Of a stretch of 64,000 nucleotides of DNA, positions 9,911 through 22,351 are shown piece by piece. Origin of the DNA: an uncultured Mycoplasmataceae bacterium (GTDB lineage: Bacteria > Bacillota_I > Bacilli_A > Mycoplasmatales > Mycoplasmoidaceae). The translations under genes and the position numbers were made by a program. Location: NCBI GenBank assembly GCA_947041945.1, contig CAMREV010000003.1, forward strand, positions 1 to 64,000. Reading direction: 5' to 3'. The first letter of the stretch is position 1; every line of letters starts with the position of its first letter. The notes beneath the pieces are model-generated. The model searched no databases. It had not been told where the DNA came from and worked only from the letters and a program-made list of their open reading frames with translations.

Positions 9911-10462
9911 ATGGAATGAGATATTTACAAAACAGAATTTGAAAAAAAAGCTAGTGAAAAAATTGAATGATTAGAAGCCGAATTAAGTAAGATAAGAACT
10001 GGTAAAGTTAGTTCAAGCATTCTTGAAGATGTCTTTGTTGATTACTTTGGTACAAATTCAAAAATTATTGAAGTTGCAAACATTAAATCAGTTGATGCAA
10101 GACAACTTGTTGTTAAACCATATGATCCATCAATTCTTAATGATATTAATAGAGCAATTACAAAGGCAAATATTGGTGTTAATCCAATAGTTGATGCTGA
10201 TTCTTTAAGACTAAACTTTCCTGCTCAAACTGAAGAGAATAGAAAAGCATTAGTTAAAAAGACAAAAGAGTATTCAGAACAAACAAAAATTGGTATTAGA
10301 AATATTAGAAAAGATATTCATAGCAAGATAAATAAAGATACAGAATTAACAAAAGATAATTTAAAATATTATGTTGAAACTTTAGATAAAACAGTTAAAA
10401 GTAAAAATACTGAAATTGATAAAATAATTGAGAAAAAAGAAAAAGAATTAATGACTATATAA
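9911..10462 (+). CDS. frr: Ribosome recycling factor
   Basis: RRF, with EF-G, splits post-termination ribosomes. The 183-residue protein is full length. The N-terminus contains LSKIRTGKVSSSILEDVFVDYFG. The middle has PYDPSILNDINRAI and VDADSLRLNFP, and the C-terminal helices follow (KKTKEYSEQTKIGIRNIRKD). Two Trp codons are TGA, the first as residue 3. The start is ATG 9911 after AAGGGAAAAA. Confidence 0.98.
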
Positions 10463-10505
10463 TTAAGCATTATTTTAGGTATATAATAAATATTAGTGGT
10501 TATGT

Positions 10506-11627
10506 ATGATTACAAAAAAGTTTAATAAAAATTTATTAAAAATAAATAATATTAATGTTAATCAAAAGCAAGTTTTTTGAAACAGATTTTTGATGGCATT
10601 TTTCATATTTTTGTATTGAATGCTTATAATGGTTGTATGTTTAATATCAGATAATTCATTGAATGATGATTGATATATTGATCTTTCTGAAAACCCAATA
10701 CTGAATTTAAAATACAAAGGAATATTTGCCTATCTATTTATTGGATTGCTAGTTCCATTTATATATGGTGCTGTTTATGAAATAAATAAATTATTCTTTG
10801 GAGCTTATTCAAAGAAGACTTTTATATTCATGTTAATCGGTATATTAACACTATGCATACTTCCAAACTTTACATTTATTACAAAGTTTTATTACTTTAC
10901 ACCAATAACAGGTTCTTCTGGTCATTTAAATCCAGATGCTACTTCTAATTTCTTTACAATATTCACTTTATTTACAATGACATTGTTAATAGGGTTTATT
11001 ATTTTACTAATTATTTTAACTTATCTAATTATTGATTATGGACTTTTAGATTTAAAATCTGTTTTACTATTTTTTATTTTAAATGCTGTTGTAGGATTTG
11101 GATTTTTTTCAATTGGTTTTATAGGTCTTTTAAAATCTTGACTTGTTCTATTCTTTGTATTATCAGTTTCAGGTTTTACAGATGTATTTGCATATTTGAC
11201 AGGACTTCTTTTTGGTAAAACTCAAATGACCAAAGTTATTTCTCCTAAAAAAACATGAGAAGGTTTTTTTATTGGATTATTTGTAACTATTCTTGCTTCT
11301 TTATTATTGATTTATTTTATTTCTTTTGGAGACTCTACTCACAACACAATTCAAGACATTGTGCATGTTCCGACGATATATGAAAATGTTATTGGTAGAT
11401 GATCATTTTTAATTTTCTTGGTAATTGGAATTTCATTAATTTCTACTATTGGTGATTTAGCATTTAGTTTTTTAAAAAGAGAATATTTAATAAAAGATTA
11501 TGGAACACTATTTAAAAATCATGGTGGTGTTTTAGATAGATTTGATTCATTGTTATTTGCATTTACGCTATACACAATTTTATTGTTTTTCTTAAGTGGT
11601 CTAACTGAATCACAATTATTCTCATAA
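10506..11627 (+). CDS. cdsA: Phosphatidate cytidylyltransferase
   Basis: CdsA makes CDP-diacylglycerol from phosphatidate and CTP, the precursor of phosphatidylglycerol and cardiolipin. The 373-residue protein is longer than typical (about 270-310) because of an N-terminal part with two early membrane segments. The C-terminal signature is clear: FTDVFAYLTGLLFGKTQ, ISPKKTWEG, then STIGDLAFSFLKR and IKDYGTLFKNHGGVLDRFDSL. Six or more hydrophobic segments are seen. Several Trp codons are TGA. The ATG at 10506 keeps the frame; the ATG at 10502 is out of frame. Confidence 0.95.
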
Positions 11628-11630
11628 TAC

Positions 11631-11660
11631 TTGCATTTTTTCTATTTTTAATATTATACT
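11631..11660 (+). promoter_or_regulatory. Promoter before rpsB
   Basis: TTGCAT (11631-11636) and TATACT (11655-11660) are 18 bp apart in the cdsA-rpsB spacer. This would let rpsB be transcribed separately from the tsf-cdsA block. Confidence 0.6.
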
Positions 11661-11696
11661 TATTAAGTATGAAAATTCAGGAGAAAAAAAATTATA

Positions 11697-12761
11697 ATGG
11701 CTATAAATAAAACAGATAACGTTGGATCAGTTGAAGAAGAATCAACTGTAAAAGCAGAGCCCACTAAAAAAATATCTAAAATAACTGACAATGAAGGTAA
11801 AACTGAAGTTGTTCAAGAAGAAAAAAAGTTATATAGAAAAACTAGAGATTATGGAGATAGAGAATATAATTCTGAAAAGGGTTATAAAGGAAAAAAATCT
11901 TCAGAAGACTTTAAAAAAAGTAAAACTTATTATAAAGATAAGTCAGCTGAAATTAAAGTTGCAATCGAAAGTAAATTAGACGCAAATCCAACAGTAAAAG
12001 CAAAATATAAAGAACTAGTATCTATTAGTAAATTAATGGAAACTGGTATGCATATAGGTTTGCCTTCTAGAAAATGAAATCCAAAAATGAAAAAATTCAT
12101 TTATACAAAAAAAGGTAAAAATTACATCATTGATTTATATTTTACAGTTGTTGCATTAAGTGAAGCATATCATTTCTTGTATGAACTTGGAAAAAAAGAT
12201 GGTAAAGCTCTTTTTGTAGGAACAAAAGGATGAATTGTAAAAAATCACATCAAAATTGAGTCTAGAAAAGTAGGTTCATTCTTTGTTAACCAAAGATGAT
12301 TAGGTGGAACACTAACTAATCTAAAAACAATTAATAATTCAACAAAAAAACTAAGTGAATTAGTTGCTCTTCAAAAATTTGGTGAAATATCTAAATATTC
12401 TAAAAAAGAACAATCAGTTATACTTAAAGATATTGAAAAATTAAATAAATTTTTTGGCGGTATTAGAACAATGAAAGATCTTCCAGATGTTTTAATTGTT
12501 ACTGATCCAGTTGAAGAAAAAAATGCAATATTAGAAGCAAGAAAATTAAATATTCCTATTATAGCTATTTGTAACACAAATGCAGATCCAGATAATATTG
12601 ATATTGTGATTCCTGCAAACAATTATTCTATTAAATCAGTTTATTTAATAATTGGAATATTAGCTGATGCAATTGCTCTTGGTCAAGGAAAAACTGCAAA
12701 CTACATTGGTAAATCTGATAGTGAAATCATTTTACCAGAATCAAAAAATCAAAATCAATAA
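11697..12761 (+). CDS. rpsB: 30S ribosomal protein S2 with long N-terminal extension
   Basis: S2 binds the head/body junction of the 30S subunit. The product has 354 residues, about 100 more than ordinary S2. The canonical domain begins near residue 108 (LVSISKLMETGMHIGLPSRKWNPKM) and continues with GKALFVGTKG, VNQRWLGGTLTN, DLPDVLIVTDPVEEKNA and IPIIAICNTNADP. The extra N-terminal 105 or so residues are highly charged and rich in Lys, Glu and Tyr, and look disordered. The ATG at 11697 follows AGGAGAAAAAAA. The extension is in frame with the strong ribosome site, so it is probably translated. The gene is separated from tsf, unlike the usual order. Confidence 0.95.
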
Positions 12762-12763
12762 TT

Positions 12764-13390
12764 ATGATTAAAATTTCAAATAATTTTTATTATATTCAAA
12801 ATAGCATAATGGGTAATAACTCATATATTTTGATTAATAAAAATTTTTGTTTCATAGTTGACCCAAGTTGAAACACAGACAAACTTATTAGTTTCATTGA
12901 ATCAGAAAATTTAATATTAAAAGGAATTATTTTGACACATCTTCATTATGATCATGTTGGTGATACAAAAAAATTACTTTACAATTTTGATAATGTGAAA
13001 ATAATTGTATCTACATTAGGAAAAGAAATAGTAAAAAATACTTCAAATAGAATTTTTATTAATGATAAAGATTTTAAAAATAATAATTTCATATATGTTG
13101 AAGATGAAGAAGTAATAGAAAATGGCTTGATAAAATTCTTACAAACACCAGGACACTCTCAATGTTCTATGTGTATAATATTTGAAAATAGAATCCTAAC
13201 AGGAGATCATATTTTTGTTGATGAAATTGGAAGAACAGATCTTGAATATAGTAATCCAAAAGAAATGGGAATTTCAATAAAGAAATTTAAGAATTATGTT
13301 GATGAGAATAAAATTCATGATGTCTATCCAGGACACAATGAATTTGGAACTATGAAAATTATTTTAGAAAAAAATAAATACTTAAAATAG
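12764..13390 (+). CDS. Metallo-beta-lactamase fold hydrolase
   Basis: The 208-residue protein carries the metal-binding motif THLHYDHVGD (HxHxDH). Later ligands are TPGHSQ, TGDHIF (Asp) and the final PGHNEFG. This arrangement fits the glyoxalase II-like branch that hydrolyses thioesters such as S-lactoylglutathione, but the substrate cannot be told from sequence and mycoplasmas generally lack glutathione. It starts at ATG 12764, two nt after the rpsB stop, with a Trp TGA in DPSWNTD. It is the last gene of that unit. Confidence 0.9.
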
Positions 13391-13680
13391 TTTATAAATT
13401 GTTATAATTTAATTGGTAATATATACCTTTTGATTTCATTTCGGAATTATAAAAGTATTAGATAATTATTAGTAATAAAATTACGATTAAATTTCTGGTT
13501 TTAGTAAATTAATGTTTAGTTGTTTGCAAGCGCTCAAGATTGTAAGATTAATTAAATAAGTTTAAGTGAGCTGTCGATTTAGTTTTAAGAATTATGCGAT
13601 TATTGTTTAATATGATTAGATTTTAGAATAAGAGTTAATAAAAATATATAAAAATTATCACTTAGTTTAAAGTTTAATTT
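13391..13680 (+). other. Gene-free stretch, G over C on plus strand
   Basis: There is no usable reading frame; stop codons are frequent in all frames. A TATAAT at 13403-13408 could start a transcript near 13415. The plus strand has clearly more G than C, unlike the neighbouring spacers, and holds unusual GC words (GCAAGCGCTC, GAGCTGTCG, ATGCGAT). GGTA/TACC at 13424-13437 forms a small hairpin. It could be a non-coding RNA or a decayed region. I cannot assign it. Confidence 0.4.
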
Positions 13681-13685
13681 TTTTG

Positions 13686-13691
13686 TATAAT
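13686..13691 (+). promoter_or_regulatory. -10 box before putative structured RNA
   Basis: TTTTTTGTATAATG contains a perfect TATAAT. The -35 region is only T-rich. The predicted start is about 13698. Confidence 0.5.
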
Positions 13692-13697
13692 GTCTAT

Positions 13698-13910
13698 ATT
13701 AATTTAAATAAAAAAAACCATGCTGTGATTTTGTTTTTTCGAGAAAGACAATTTCTAAAGGCATTCGTTCCTATAAATATTTTATTCAATATTGACACCC
13801 GCGCGTACAGACTATATCACTATAGTTGAAAGAGCTCCCTATAAGGCTAAAATCGTTATACATTTAAAAAATTAAATAAAAAATACTTATTAGTGATAAT
13901 TTTTTTTTAT
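13698..13910 (+). ncRNA. Putative structured RNA upstream of dnaX
   Basis: The core (about 13718-13858) has markedly more G and C than other spacers, including CCCGCGCG at 13798-13805. Three helices can be drawn: ATGCT/GGCAT (13720-13724 with 13760-13764), an 8-bp stem TTGTTTTT/AAAGACAA (13731-13738 with 13744-13751), and ACTATA/TATAGT (13811-13816 with 13821-13826, loop TCAC). A long T-run near 13902-13910 could end it. In Bacillus the SRP RNA gene lies just before dnaX-ebfC-recR, so SRP RNA is a candidate. The conserved SRP apical motif is not visible, nor are RNase P or tmRNA signatures. The strand is also uncertain. Ends are approximate. Confidence 0.45.
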
Positions 13911-13974
13911 TTTTAAAAAACATAATTTTAATAATTTTTTAGCAAAATAAACTTTATAATATTATTGAGTAATT

Positions 13975-15873
13975 ATGAATAAAACACTATATAGAAAATA
14001 CAAACCCAATAATTTTAGTAATATAATTGGGCAATTTTACATTAAAAAAATATTATTAAATTCGCTTGTAAATAATATGATTTCACATGCCTATATTTTT
14101 AGTGGTCCAAGAGGAGTTGGAAAAACTTCGATTGCAAGAATATTTGCAAAGTCAATAAATTGTACTAATAAAATTAATGGTGATGCATGTTGTGTTTGTA
14201 ATAATTGTAAATTATTTTCATCAAGTGATTGCATGGATATAATTGAACTTGATGCTGCTTCTAATAATGGAATAAATGAAATTAGAAATTTAATTGATTC
14301 TACAAAATTTATTCCAAATATTTTTAGTAAGAAAATTTATATAATTGATGAAGCTCACATGTTAACTAATAGTTCATGAAATGCTTTATTAAAAACATTG
14401 GAAGATCCGCCTAAAAATGTAGTTTTTATCTTTGCAACAACAGAAGTGAATAAAATACCTTTAACAATTCTATCAAGATGTCAAAGATTTGATTTTGAAA
14501 AAATAAGCAATGATGTTTTAAAACAATTTGTACATAATATTATTACATTAGAGAATATTAAAATTTCATCAGATGCAATAGATGAAATAATATCAATTTC
14601 TGATGGATCTGTAAGAGATTGTTTAAGTATTTTAAATCAAACTCAAAGTTATTCAAATAATGAAATTACAGCAAATGATATAAGAGAAATATTTGGGTTA
14701 TTAGATACAAAAAGTAAAATAAATTTAGTAAACCTGATTATTAATAATGACATTATAAATATTTCTTTATTAATTAACAAATATGAATTAAAAGGTGTTA
14801 ATTTCTACAAACTTTGTTTCCAACTAATTGAAATATTACTTGATAAATTATTTCATATTAAAAGTGGTTCATTAGAAAATCTAAAAATTCTTAATGAAGA
14901 TAATATTAATAGTTTTGATTTAAGTGAAAAACAATTGCTTTCATTAATAGAAATATTACAAAATGGAATCATTCAAATTAAAAATAATATTGATGATAAA
15001 TTTTTCTTTGAATTAATAGCACTTAATTGTGTTTCTTATTTAAATAATAATAAATCAATAGTACACAAGGAGATAACAGTGGAAAACAAACCAATAAATA
15101 ATACTAACTTGTCAAAGGCTAACATTGATCAATCAATTGATAATGAGGTTGAAAAAAATGCTCCTAAGATAATTTCAAATATAGATTCAGAAGAAATTAA
15201 ATGTTCTAATGTAAAATTTGAAAATGTTGTAACTTCTAGAAAATTAGAAAATAAAGTTGTTCAAAAAGATATTTTTCAGCAATTAAATAACCAACCATAT
15301 TCTTTAAAAGAAATGAAATTAGAAAATATTATTCAAAATAAAAATGCTCCAAAAGAGGAACAAGATAATACACCTATTGAAGAGACTCCAAAAAAAGAAA
15401 ATCTTATATTAGCTGAACTTGATAAAAACCTTGTTTTGAACTTTTCTGAAATAGCTTTTAACAATAATAATGAAATTAAAGCAAAATTGAATTTAATATT
15501 TGATAACATTAGAGATACAATCCCTAGAAATCCAGAAGAAGCTTACATAATAGATGCTTCAAAAATTTTAATAGCAAGTAACAATGGATTTGTTTTTATG
15601 TTTGATGATGAAATGAGTTCAACAAATTTAAACTTAATTTCTGATAATGAAGAATTTATTTTATATATTAAAGAAAAATTTGGATCTGTCTATAAAGTTA
15701 TTGGTGTAACAAGAAAACAAGCAAGAGATTTCTCAGAATCTGTAAAAGATTTAAAAAGAAATTATAAAGTTTATCAAGATGTAAACATTGAAAAATTAAA
15801 ATTAAAAATAAAAACAAATGCTTCTACTAAAGAAATCGCACTAGAAATATTTGGGGAAGATATAGGAAAATAA
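13975..15873 (+). CDS. dnaX: DNA polymerase III subunit gamma/tau
   Basis: DnaX is the clamp-loader ATPase of the replisome. The 632-residue protein starts LYRKYKPNNFSNIIGQ and has Walker A GPRGVGKTSIARIFA. A four-Cys zinc module follows (CTNKINGDACCVCNNC), then ELDAASNNGINEIR, Walker B IYIIDEAHML, sensor 1 FATTEVNKIP and SRCQRFDF (Arg finger SRC). The C-terminal third is low-complexity, acidic and Asn-rich (tau-like linker) and ends in a small folded part. One TGA Trp lies at about 14377. No slippery shift site is obvious, so a single product is assumed. Order dnaX-ebfC-recR is conserved. Confidence 0.97.
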
Positions 15874-15875
15874 AT

Positions 15876-16172
15876 ATGAACATTCAAAACTTAATGAAAC
15901 AAGCTCAAAAAATGCAAGCTGAAATGCAAAAGAAAGCAGAAGAACTAAATAAAAAAGAATTTATTATTACTTCAAAAAACAACTTAGTTGAGATAAAAAT
16001 TTTAGGTAATCTTGAAATTCAAGATATTAAAATAAGTAAAGATTTAGTAGATGAAGATGATATTGATACTTTACAAGATGTAATTGTTGATTCAATAAAT
16101 AAAGCTATTAAAGAAGTTAATGCTGAAAAAGAAAAAATGATGCCACAAGGTATGCCAAAAGGATTAATGTAG
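15876..16172 (+). CDS. ebfC: YbaB/EbfC nucleoid-associated protein
   Basis: This 98-residue protein belongs to a family of small DNA-binding dimers found between dnaX and recR in many bacteria. It begins with a Met- and Gln-rich helix (LMKQAQKMQAEMQKKAEEL) and has the conserved beta hairpin (NLVEIKILGNLEIQDI). It ends with a Met/Pro-rich tail. The ATG is 2 nt after the dnaX stop, and the stop TAG abuts the recR GTG. Translation is probably coupled across the three genes. Confidence 0.93.
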   Translation: MNIQNLMKQAQKMQAEMQKKAEELNKKEFIITSKNNLVEIKILGNLEIQDIKISKDLVDEDDIDTLQDVIVDSINKAIKEVNAEKEKMMPQGMPKGLM

Positions 16173-16778
16173 GTGAAACCAAAAGAATTTGAATACTTTG
16201 TTGAAGGATTCAAAAAACTACCTGGCATTTCAAAAAAAAGTGCAGAAAAAATTTGTGATTTCATTTTGAGACAAGATGACAAATTTGCAAAAGATTTATC
16301 ATCAAGAATAATGGATTTAAAATTTAATGTTGTTTTTTGTTCTATTTGTAATAATCTAACAAATAATCAAATTCATTGTGATATTTGTAATGACTCAAAT
16401 AGATATAATAATAAATTATGTATTATTTCTGATTTTAATGATTTAATAAAAATTGAAAATCTAGAAATATATAATGGTTTATATTTTAATCTTAAAATGG
16501 AAATTGATAGTAAAAAGAAAAACATTGATGACATTGATATCGGATTAAAAAAAATTATAGAAATTATTGAAAAGAAAGATATTAAAGAAATATTAATAGC
16601 AACAAATATGACAATTAATGGAGAATTTACAGCATTCTATATTTCATCATATTTGAAAAAATTATTTGAAGATATTGAAATTTTTAGACTTGCTACTGGT
16701 TTGCCATTTAATTCATCAATAGATTATATTGATTCTGAATCTTTGACATCAGCAATTAAAAACAAAATAAAATTTTAG
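16173..16778 (+). CDS. recR: Recombination protein RecR
   Basis: RecR works with RecO and RecF to load RecA on gapped DNA. The 201-residue protein has a helix-hairpin-helix (FKKLPGISKKSAEK), a zinc module (CSICNN then CDICND) and a Toprim domain (LCIISDFNDLIKIE, then ILIATNMTINGEFTAFYI). The length is normal. GTG 16173 is the start: it directly follows the ebfC stop (TAG GTG), and no in-frame ATG occurs near the N-terminal motif. The ribosome site lies inside the end of ebfC (AAAAGGA, a little upstream). Confidence 0.95.
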   Translation: MKPKEFEYFVEGFKKLPGISKKSAEKICDFILRQDDKFAKDLSSRIMDLKFNVVFCSICNNLTNNQIHCDICNDSNRYNNKLCIISDFNDLIKIENLEIYNGLYFNLKMEIDSKKKNIDDIDIGLKKIIEIIEKKDIKEILIATNMTINGEFTAFYISSYLKKLFEDIEIFRLATGLPFNSSIDYIDSESLTSAIKNKIKF

Positions 16779-16781
16779 AAA

Positions 16782-18678
<1,897 letters not shown>

Positions 18679-18679
18679 A

Positions 18680-18710
18680 AAAAATCCTAAAATTTTTAGG
18701 ATTTTTTTAT
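18680..18710. terminator. Terminator between dnaK and convergent small membrane gene
   Basis: The stem AAAAATCCTAAAA/TTTTAGGATTTTT (18680-18692 with 18695-18707) is followed by T on the plus strand. On the minus strand it is also followed by T-rich sequence, so it can serve both genes. Confidence 0.85.
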
Positions 18711-18717
18711 TTAAGTA

Positions 18718-18993
18718 TTATGTTATGGGGTTTCCTTCCACAAATATTCCAAAACCTGCAAGCAAGGAAAGAAGGGCTATTAAAAATAAAGTGAAGCTTA
18801 ACATTATCATATATGGAAATTTATGTGTTGATCAATAACTAGGATTTTTTCCTTTCATACTTTTATGAAAATCCATTTCTTCTTTTGAGGGAATTTTATT
18901 ATTTCTAAATTTATATGTAAAATAAAATGATATTAAGCTTAGCAAAAAAAATATAGCAGAACCAACAAAAAAAATTCAAGAGTATCTTTCCAT
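18718..18993 (-). CDS. Small two-segment membrane protein
   Basis: This 91-residue frame starts ATG at 18993 (after AAGGAACAATA) and ends TAA at 18718. Trp codons encoded by TGA split it under the standard code. Two hydrophobic segments are visible: residues near 5-26 (SWIFFVGSAIFFLLSLISFYF) and near 66-85 (MIMLSFTLFLIALLSLLAGF). Between them is a basic loop with KFRNNKIPSKEEMDFHKSMKGKNP. I do not recognise the family. It lies between dnaK and the PTS gene on the opposite strand. Confidence 0.75.
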
Positions 18994-19158
18994 TATTGTT
19001 CCTTATTAATAATTTAATATATCATATTTTTTAAAAAGAAACATATTTTAAATATAATTTCTATATATATAGATATATTAAAATGTATATCACATTTTTA
19101 TTTTATTTTGCTATTATTAATATGTAAATATATTATTTATAAATAAGAAAGGAAAATT

Positions 19159-21669
19159 ATGCAATTAAATAATTTAAAAAATAAGTTTTCTTCTTTTTGA
19201 AATAAGCGTAAAGGTTCTGGTAATTCCAGAGAATTTATTGGCAAACTTTCAAGAGGATTAATGCTTCCAATTAGTTTACTTCCTGTAGCTGGTTTATTCT
19301 TAGGAATTGGTGCAGCTATAGTTAATGGTTCTAATGGAAATGAAGGCTTAGAATTATTTGGTAAATTTTTACAATTACCAGGTGATGCTATATTTGGTGC
19401 CCTTCCAGTGTTATTTGCAATAGCAATAGCAATAACATTTACAAGAGATGCCGGGACTGCCGGCCTAAGTGCACTTGTTGCATTCTTAGCTTTTGGTGGT
19501 ATCCAACAAGCTTTAATTCAACCTGTTATTAATGCAGCAGGACAAACCATCGGGTACGACTTGCTTTTTTATGCAGGTGGTATGTGAAGTTTATCTGGAG
19601 ATCCTAAATTTGGTTTAGATACATCTTTATTCGGTAGTGTTCTTGGATGAACACAATTAAGCACGAGTGTTTTTGGAGGATTCATAGTTGGTTTTACTGT
19701 AGCTTTTTTATATAATAAATTCAAAGATATACAGTTACCTCCAATTATAGGATTCTTTTCAGGAGTAAGATTTATTCCATTAGTGACCTTTATGGCATTT
19801 ATTCCAATAACACTTTTAGTGTTAATGGTTTGACCATTAGTTGGTACACTATTTGGAATAATAGGTGGAGCTCTTGGATCAGGTATGTATGGATTTCAAT
19901 CATTCATATTTGGTTTTATAGAAAGATCGTTAGTTCCTTTTGGGTTACACCATGCTTTCTATAGTCCACTTTGATATTCAAGTATTGGGGGGGAATTAAA
20001 CCTTAATGATCTTGCTATTGTTAATGGTCAATTTGTTTCATTAGTAGCTAATGGTACTAGTAGTGCAACATGATTAGATATTGTTAAACATTTTGATATT
20101 AATTATGATATTAATTCAACATCAATAGCTGGTGATCAAGTTATGTGAGCTTTTGTTAACTCAAATTTAGCTGGAAAAAAAGTTTTTCAACTTGGAACTT
20201 CAACTGCATTAATAGTACAGTTTTCAGATTTAACAACAACAGTTTACCAAGAGGCACTTTTAAAACTTAATGGATTAAGTAATGCTCTTAGTAAAGGTGT
20301 TAATATTGGTCAATACATGCAAGGTAAATACCCATTCATGATGTTTGGTCTTCCAGCAGCTGGTGTAGCTATGGTTATGGCAGCTCCTAAAGAAAATCGT
20401 AGAATGGCAGGTTCAGTTGTTATATCTGCATCACTTACATGTTTCTTAACGGGAATTACAGAACCATTAGAATTTACATTCTTGTTCTTAGCTCCTTGAT
20501 TATTCTGAGGATTCCATGCATTTTTCTGTGCATTATCATTTGGTTTAATGAATTGAATCGGATTAATAGTTCCTGATATTGCACCTCACGTAGGTATGAC
20601 TTTCTCAGGAGGTATTATAGATTGAACAATTTATGGTGCAATTCAAATACCAGCTGGTTCTAATGCATGAGTAGCATTATTAATTGGTATTCCATATGTT
20701 CCAATCTACTTCTTCTTCTTTTTATGAGCAATCAAGAAATTCAACATCATGACACCAGGTAGAGGAGATAATACAAAACTTTACTCTAAAGCAGATTACT
20801 TAGCAAGTAAAGATACAAACAAATCTCAAGATGGTTATGATGGAGAAGTTATAGGGATAATAAAAGCATATGGTGGCCTTGAAAATATTGTCACTGTAGA
20901 TGCATGTATTACTAAATTAAGAATTAAAGTAGTAGATCCTAAAAAAGTTGATGAAAAAAAATTAACTAATGAATTGGGTGCTATGGGTGTTATTAGACCC
21001 AGTCAAAAAGCGGTTTATTCAATATACGGTACTAGAGCTGATTGAATAAAAAATCAAATCAATAGTATTATTACTGATGTAGAAAAAAACCCTAAATTAA
21101 AAGATGAAATATTTAGCAAAGATTTTAATAAAAATATTAAAAAAATTGATTCAAATAAAGAGAATTCAAATTCTAATATGAAAAATGAAACTTTAAATGT
21201 TTACTCTCCTTTTGATGGTGAAATAGTTTCATTAAAAAAAGTTCCTGATAAAACTTTTAGTGATGAAATTATGGGTAAAGGATTAGCAATTATTCCAAGT
21301 TCAAAAAAAGTAAATTCTATTCTTGAAAAAGGTGAATTAGATTTAATTTTTGATACAGGACATGCATATATTTTTAAATCAAAAGAAGGTACTTCGTTAT
21401 TACTTCATATTGGTATAGATTCAATTAATTTAAAAGATAGTTCTAAAAAAGATGTACCCATTTTTAAAATTAATTCTAAAAAAGGTGACAAACTTAAAAA
21501 AGACTTAGACATATCTGAAATTAATTTAAATAATTTAGAGAAATATGCCAAATCACCTATTACTCCAATTATTGCTCTTAATGAAACATTAGAAGGTAGA
21601 AATGTAGAAATTATAGCAAAAAAAGGTAAGGTTAAAAAAGGCGACTTGCTATTCGTTATAAAACCATAA
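19159..21669 (+). CDS. ptsG: PTS glucose-type transporter subunit EIICBA
   Basis: This membrane permease takes up and phosphorylates a hexose, most likely glucose. The 836-residue protein has EIIC (about 30-545, many membrane segments, [25 protein letters not shown] and the motif GITEPLEF). EIIB follows with phosphorylated Cys583 (DACITKLR), then a low-complexity Asn/Ser linker. EIIA has His750 (LLLHIGIDS) and GDLLFVI near the end. EIIC has an insertion of about 100 residues between HHAFY and the GKYPFMMFG segment, as in other mycoplasma glucose EII proteins. Start is ATG 19159 after GAAAGGAAAA. The phosphate donor HPr is at 800. Confidence 0.96.
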
Positions 21670-21702
21670 AAATTTTATATTAAAAAACAATTTAGCTTTT
21701 TT

Positions 21703-21736
21703 AAAAAATCTTAACAACTTGTTAAGATTTTTTTTA
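21703..21736 (+). terminator. Terminator after ptsG
   Basis: The stem AAATCTTAACA/TGTTAAGATTT with short loop (centre about 21718) is followed by a T-run to 21735. Confidence 0.85.
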
Positions 21737-21807
21737 ATTTCTATTTAAATTTGATATAATTTTATTAAATTATGAAAATTTTTAAAAATTATTCTTAAAA
21801 GGCAATT

Positions 21808-22284
21808 ATGACTGAACAAAACAAAATATTGTTAACAAAAGAAGGTGCAGATAAATTAAAGGTAGAACTTAAAGAGTTAATTACTGTTAAGAGACCTGAA
21901 ATTATCAAACAAATTCAAGATGCAAGAGAGCAAGGGGATCTATCTGAGAATGCAGATTATGATTCAGCTAAAAATGAACAAGCAAGACTTGAGTGAAGAA
22001 TTCAAGAAATTGAAGAAATTTTAAATCGATATGAAATTATTAGGGAATCAAGTAGTAATAAGAAAACTGTTTCAATTGGTTCAAAAGTTAAATTTAAAGA
22101 TTTTTCAGATAACAAAGAATATGAATATGAAATATGTGGTTCTATTGAATCAGATCCATTACTTGGAAAGATTTCTAATGAGTCTCCTTTAGCAAAAGCT
22201 ATCCTTAATAAAACTGTTGGAACTAAGTCTGAAGTTAGAGGAATTGATAAGCCTTATAAAGTAGAAATAATAAAGATATCTTAA
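21808..22284 (+). CDS. greA: Transcription elongation factor GreA
   Basis: GreA rescues backtracked RNA polymerase by stimulating transcript cleavage. The 158-residue protein is full length. It shows [13 protein letters not shown], and the tip motif [21 protein letters not shown] with the acidic residues that enter the polymerase channel. The C-terminal FKBP-like part includes GSKVKFKDF and [13 protein letters not shown]. One Trp is TGA at about 21995. An AAAAGGCAATT site precedes ATG. A TATAAT at 21755-21760 may be its -10 box. Confidence 0.97.
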
Positions 22285-22351
22285 TTTATTTCTTTTTTAT
22301 GAAAAGTTATATATAATTAAAAATGTTTAATTATCATTAATTAAATATAAT

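Noticed and set aside
13698-13910. Confident SRP RNA, tmRNA or RNase P call
   Set aside because: Location suggests SRP RNA, but the conserved loop motif is not seen, nor the GAGGAAAGTCC of RNase P, nor the tmRNA tRNA-like ends. Kept as an unassigned RNA.
13975-15873. Programmed frameshift in dnaX giving a separate gamma form
   Set aside because: No slippery A-run with a downstream stem was seen where the shift would be expected.
19133-19146. Perfect palindrome TTATTTATAAATAA just before the ptsG ribosome site
   Set aside because: In sequence this AT-rich such palindromes arise often by chance, and no -35/-10 arrangement supports an operator.
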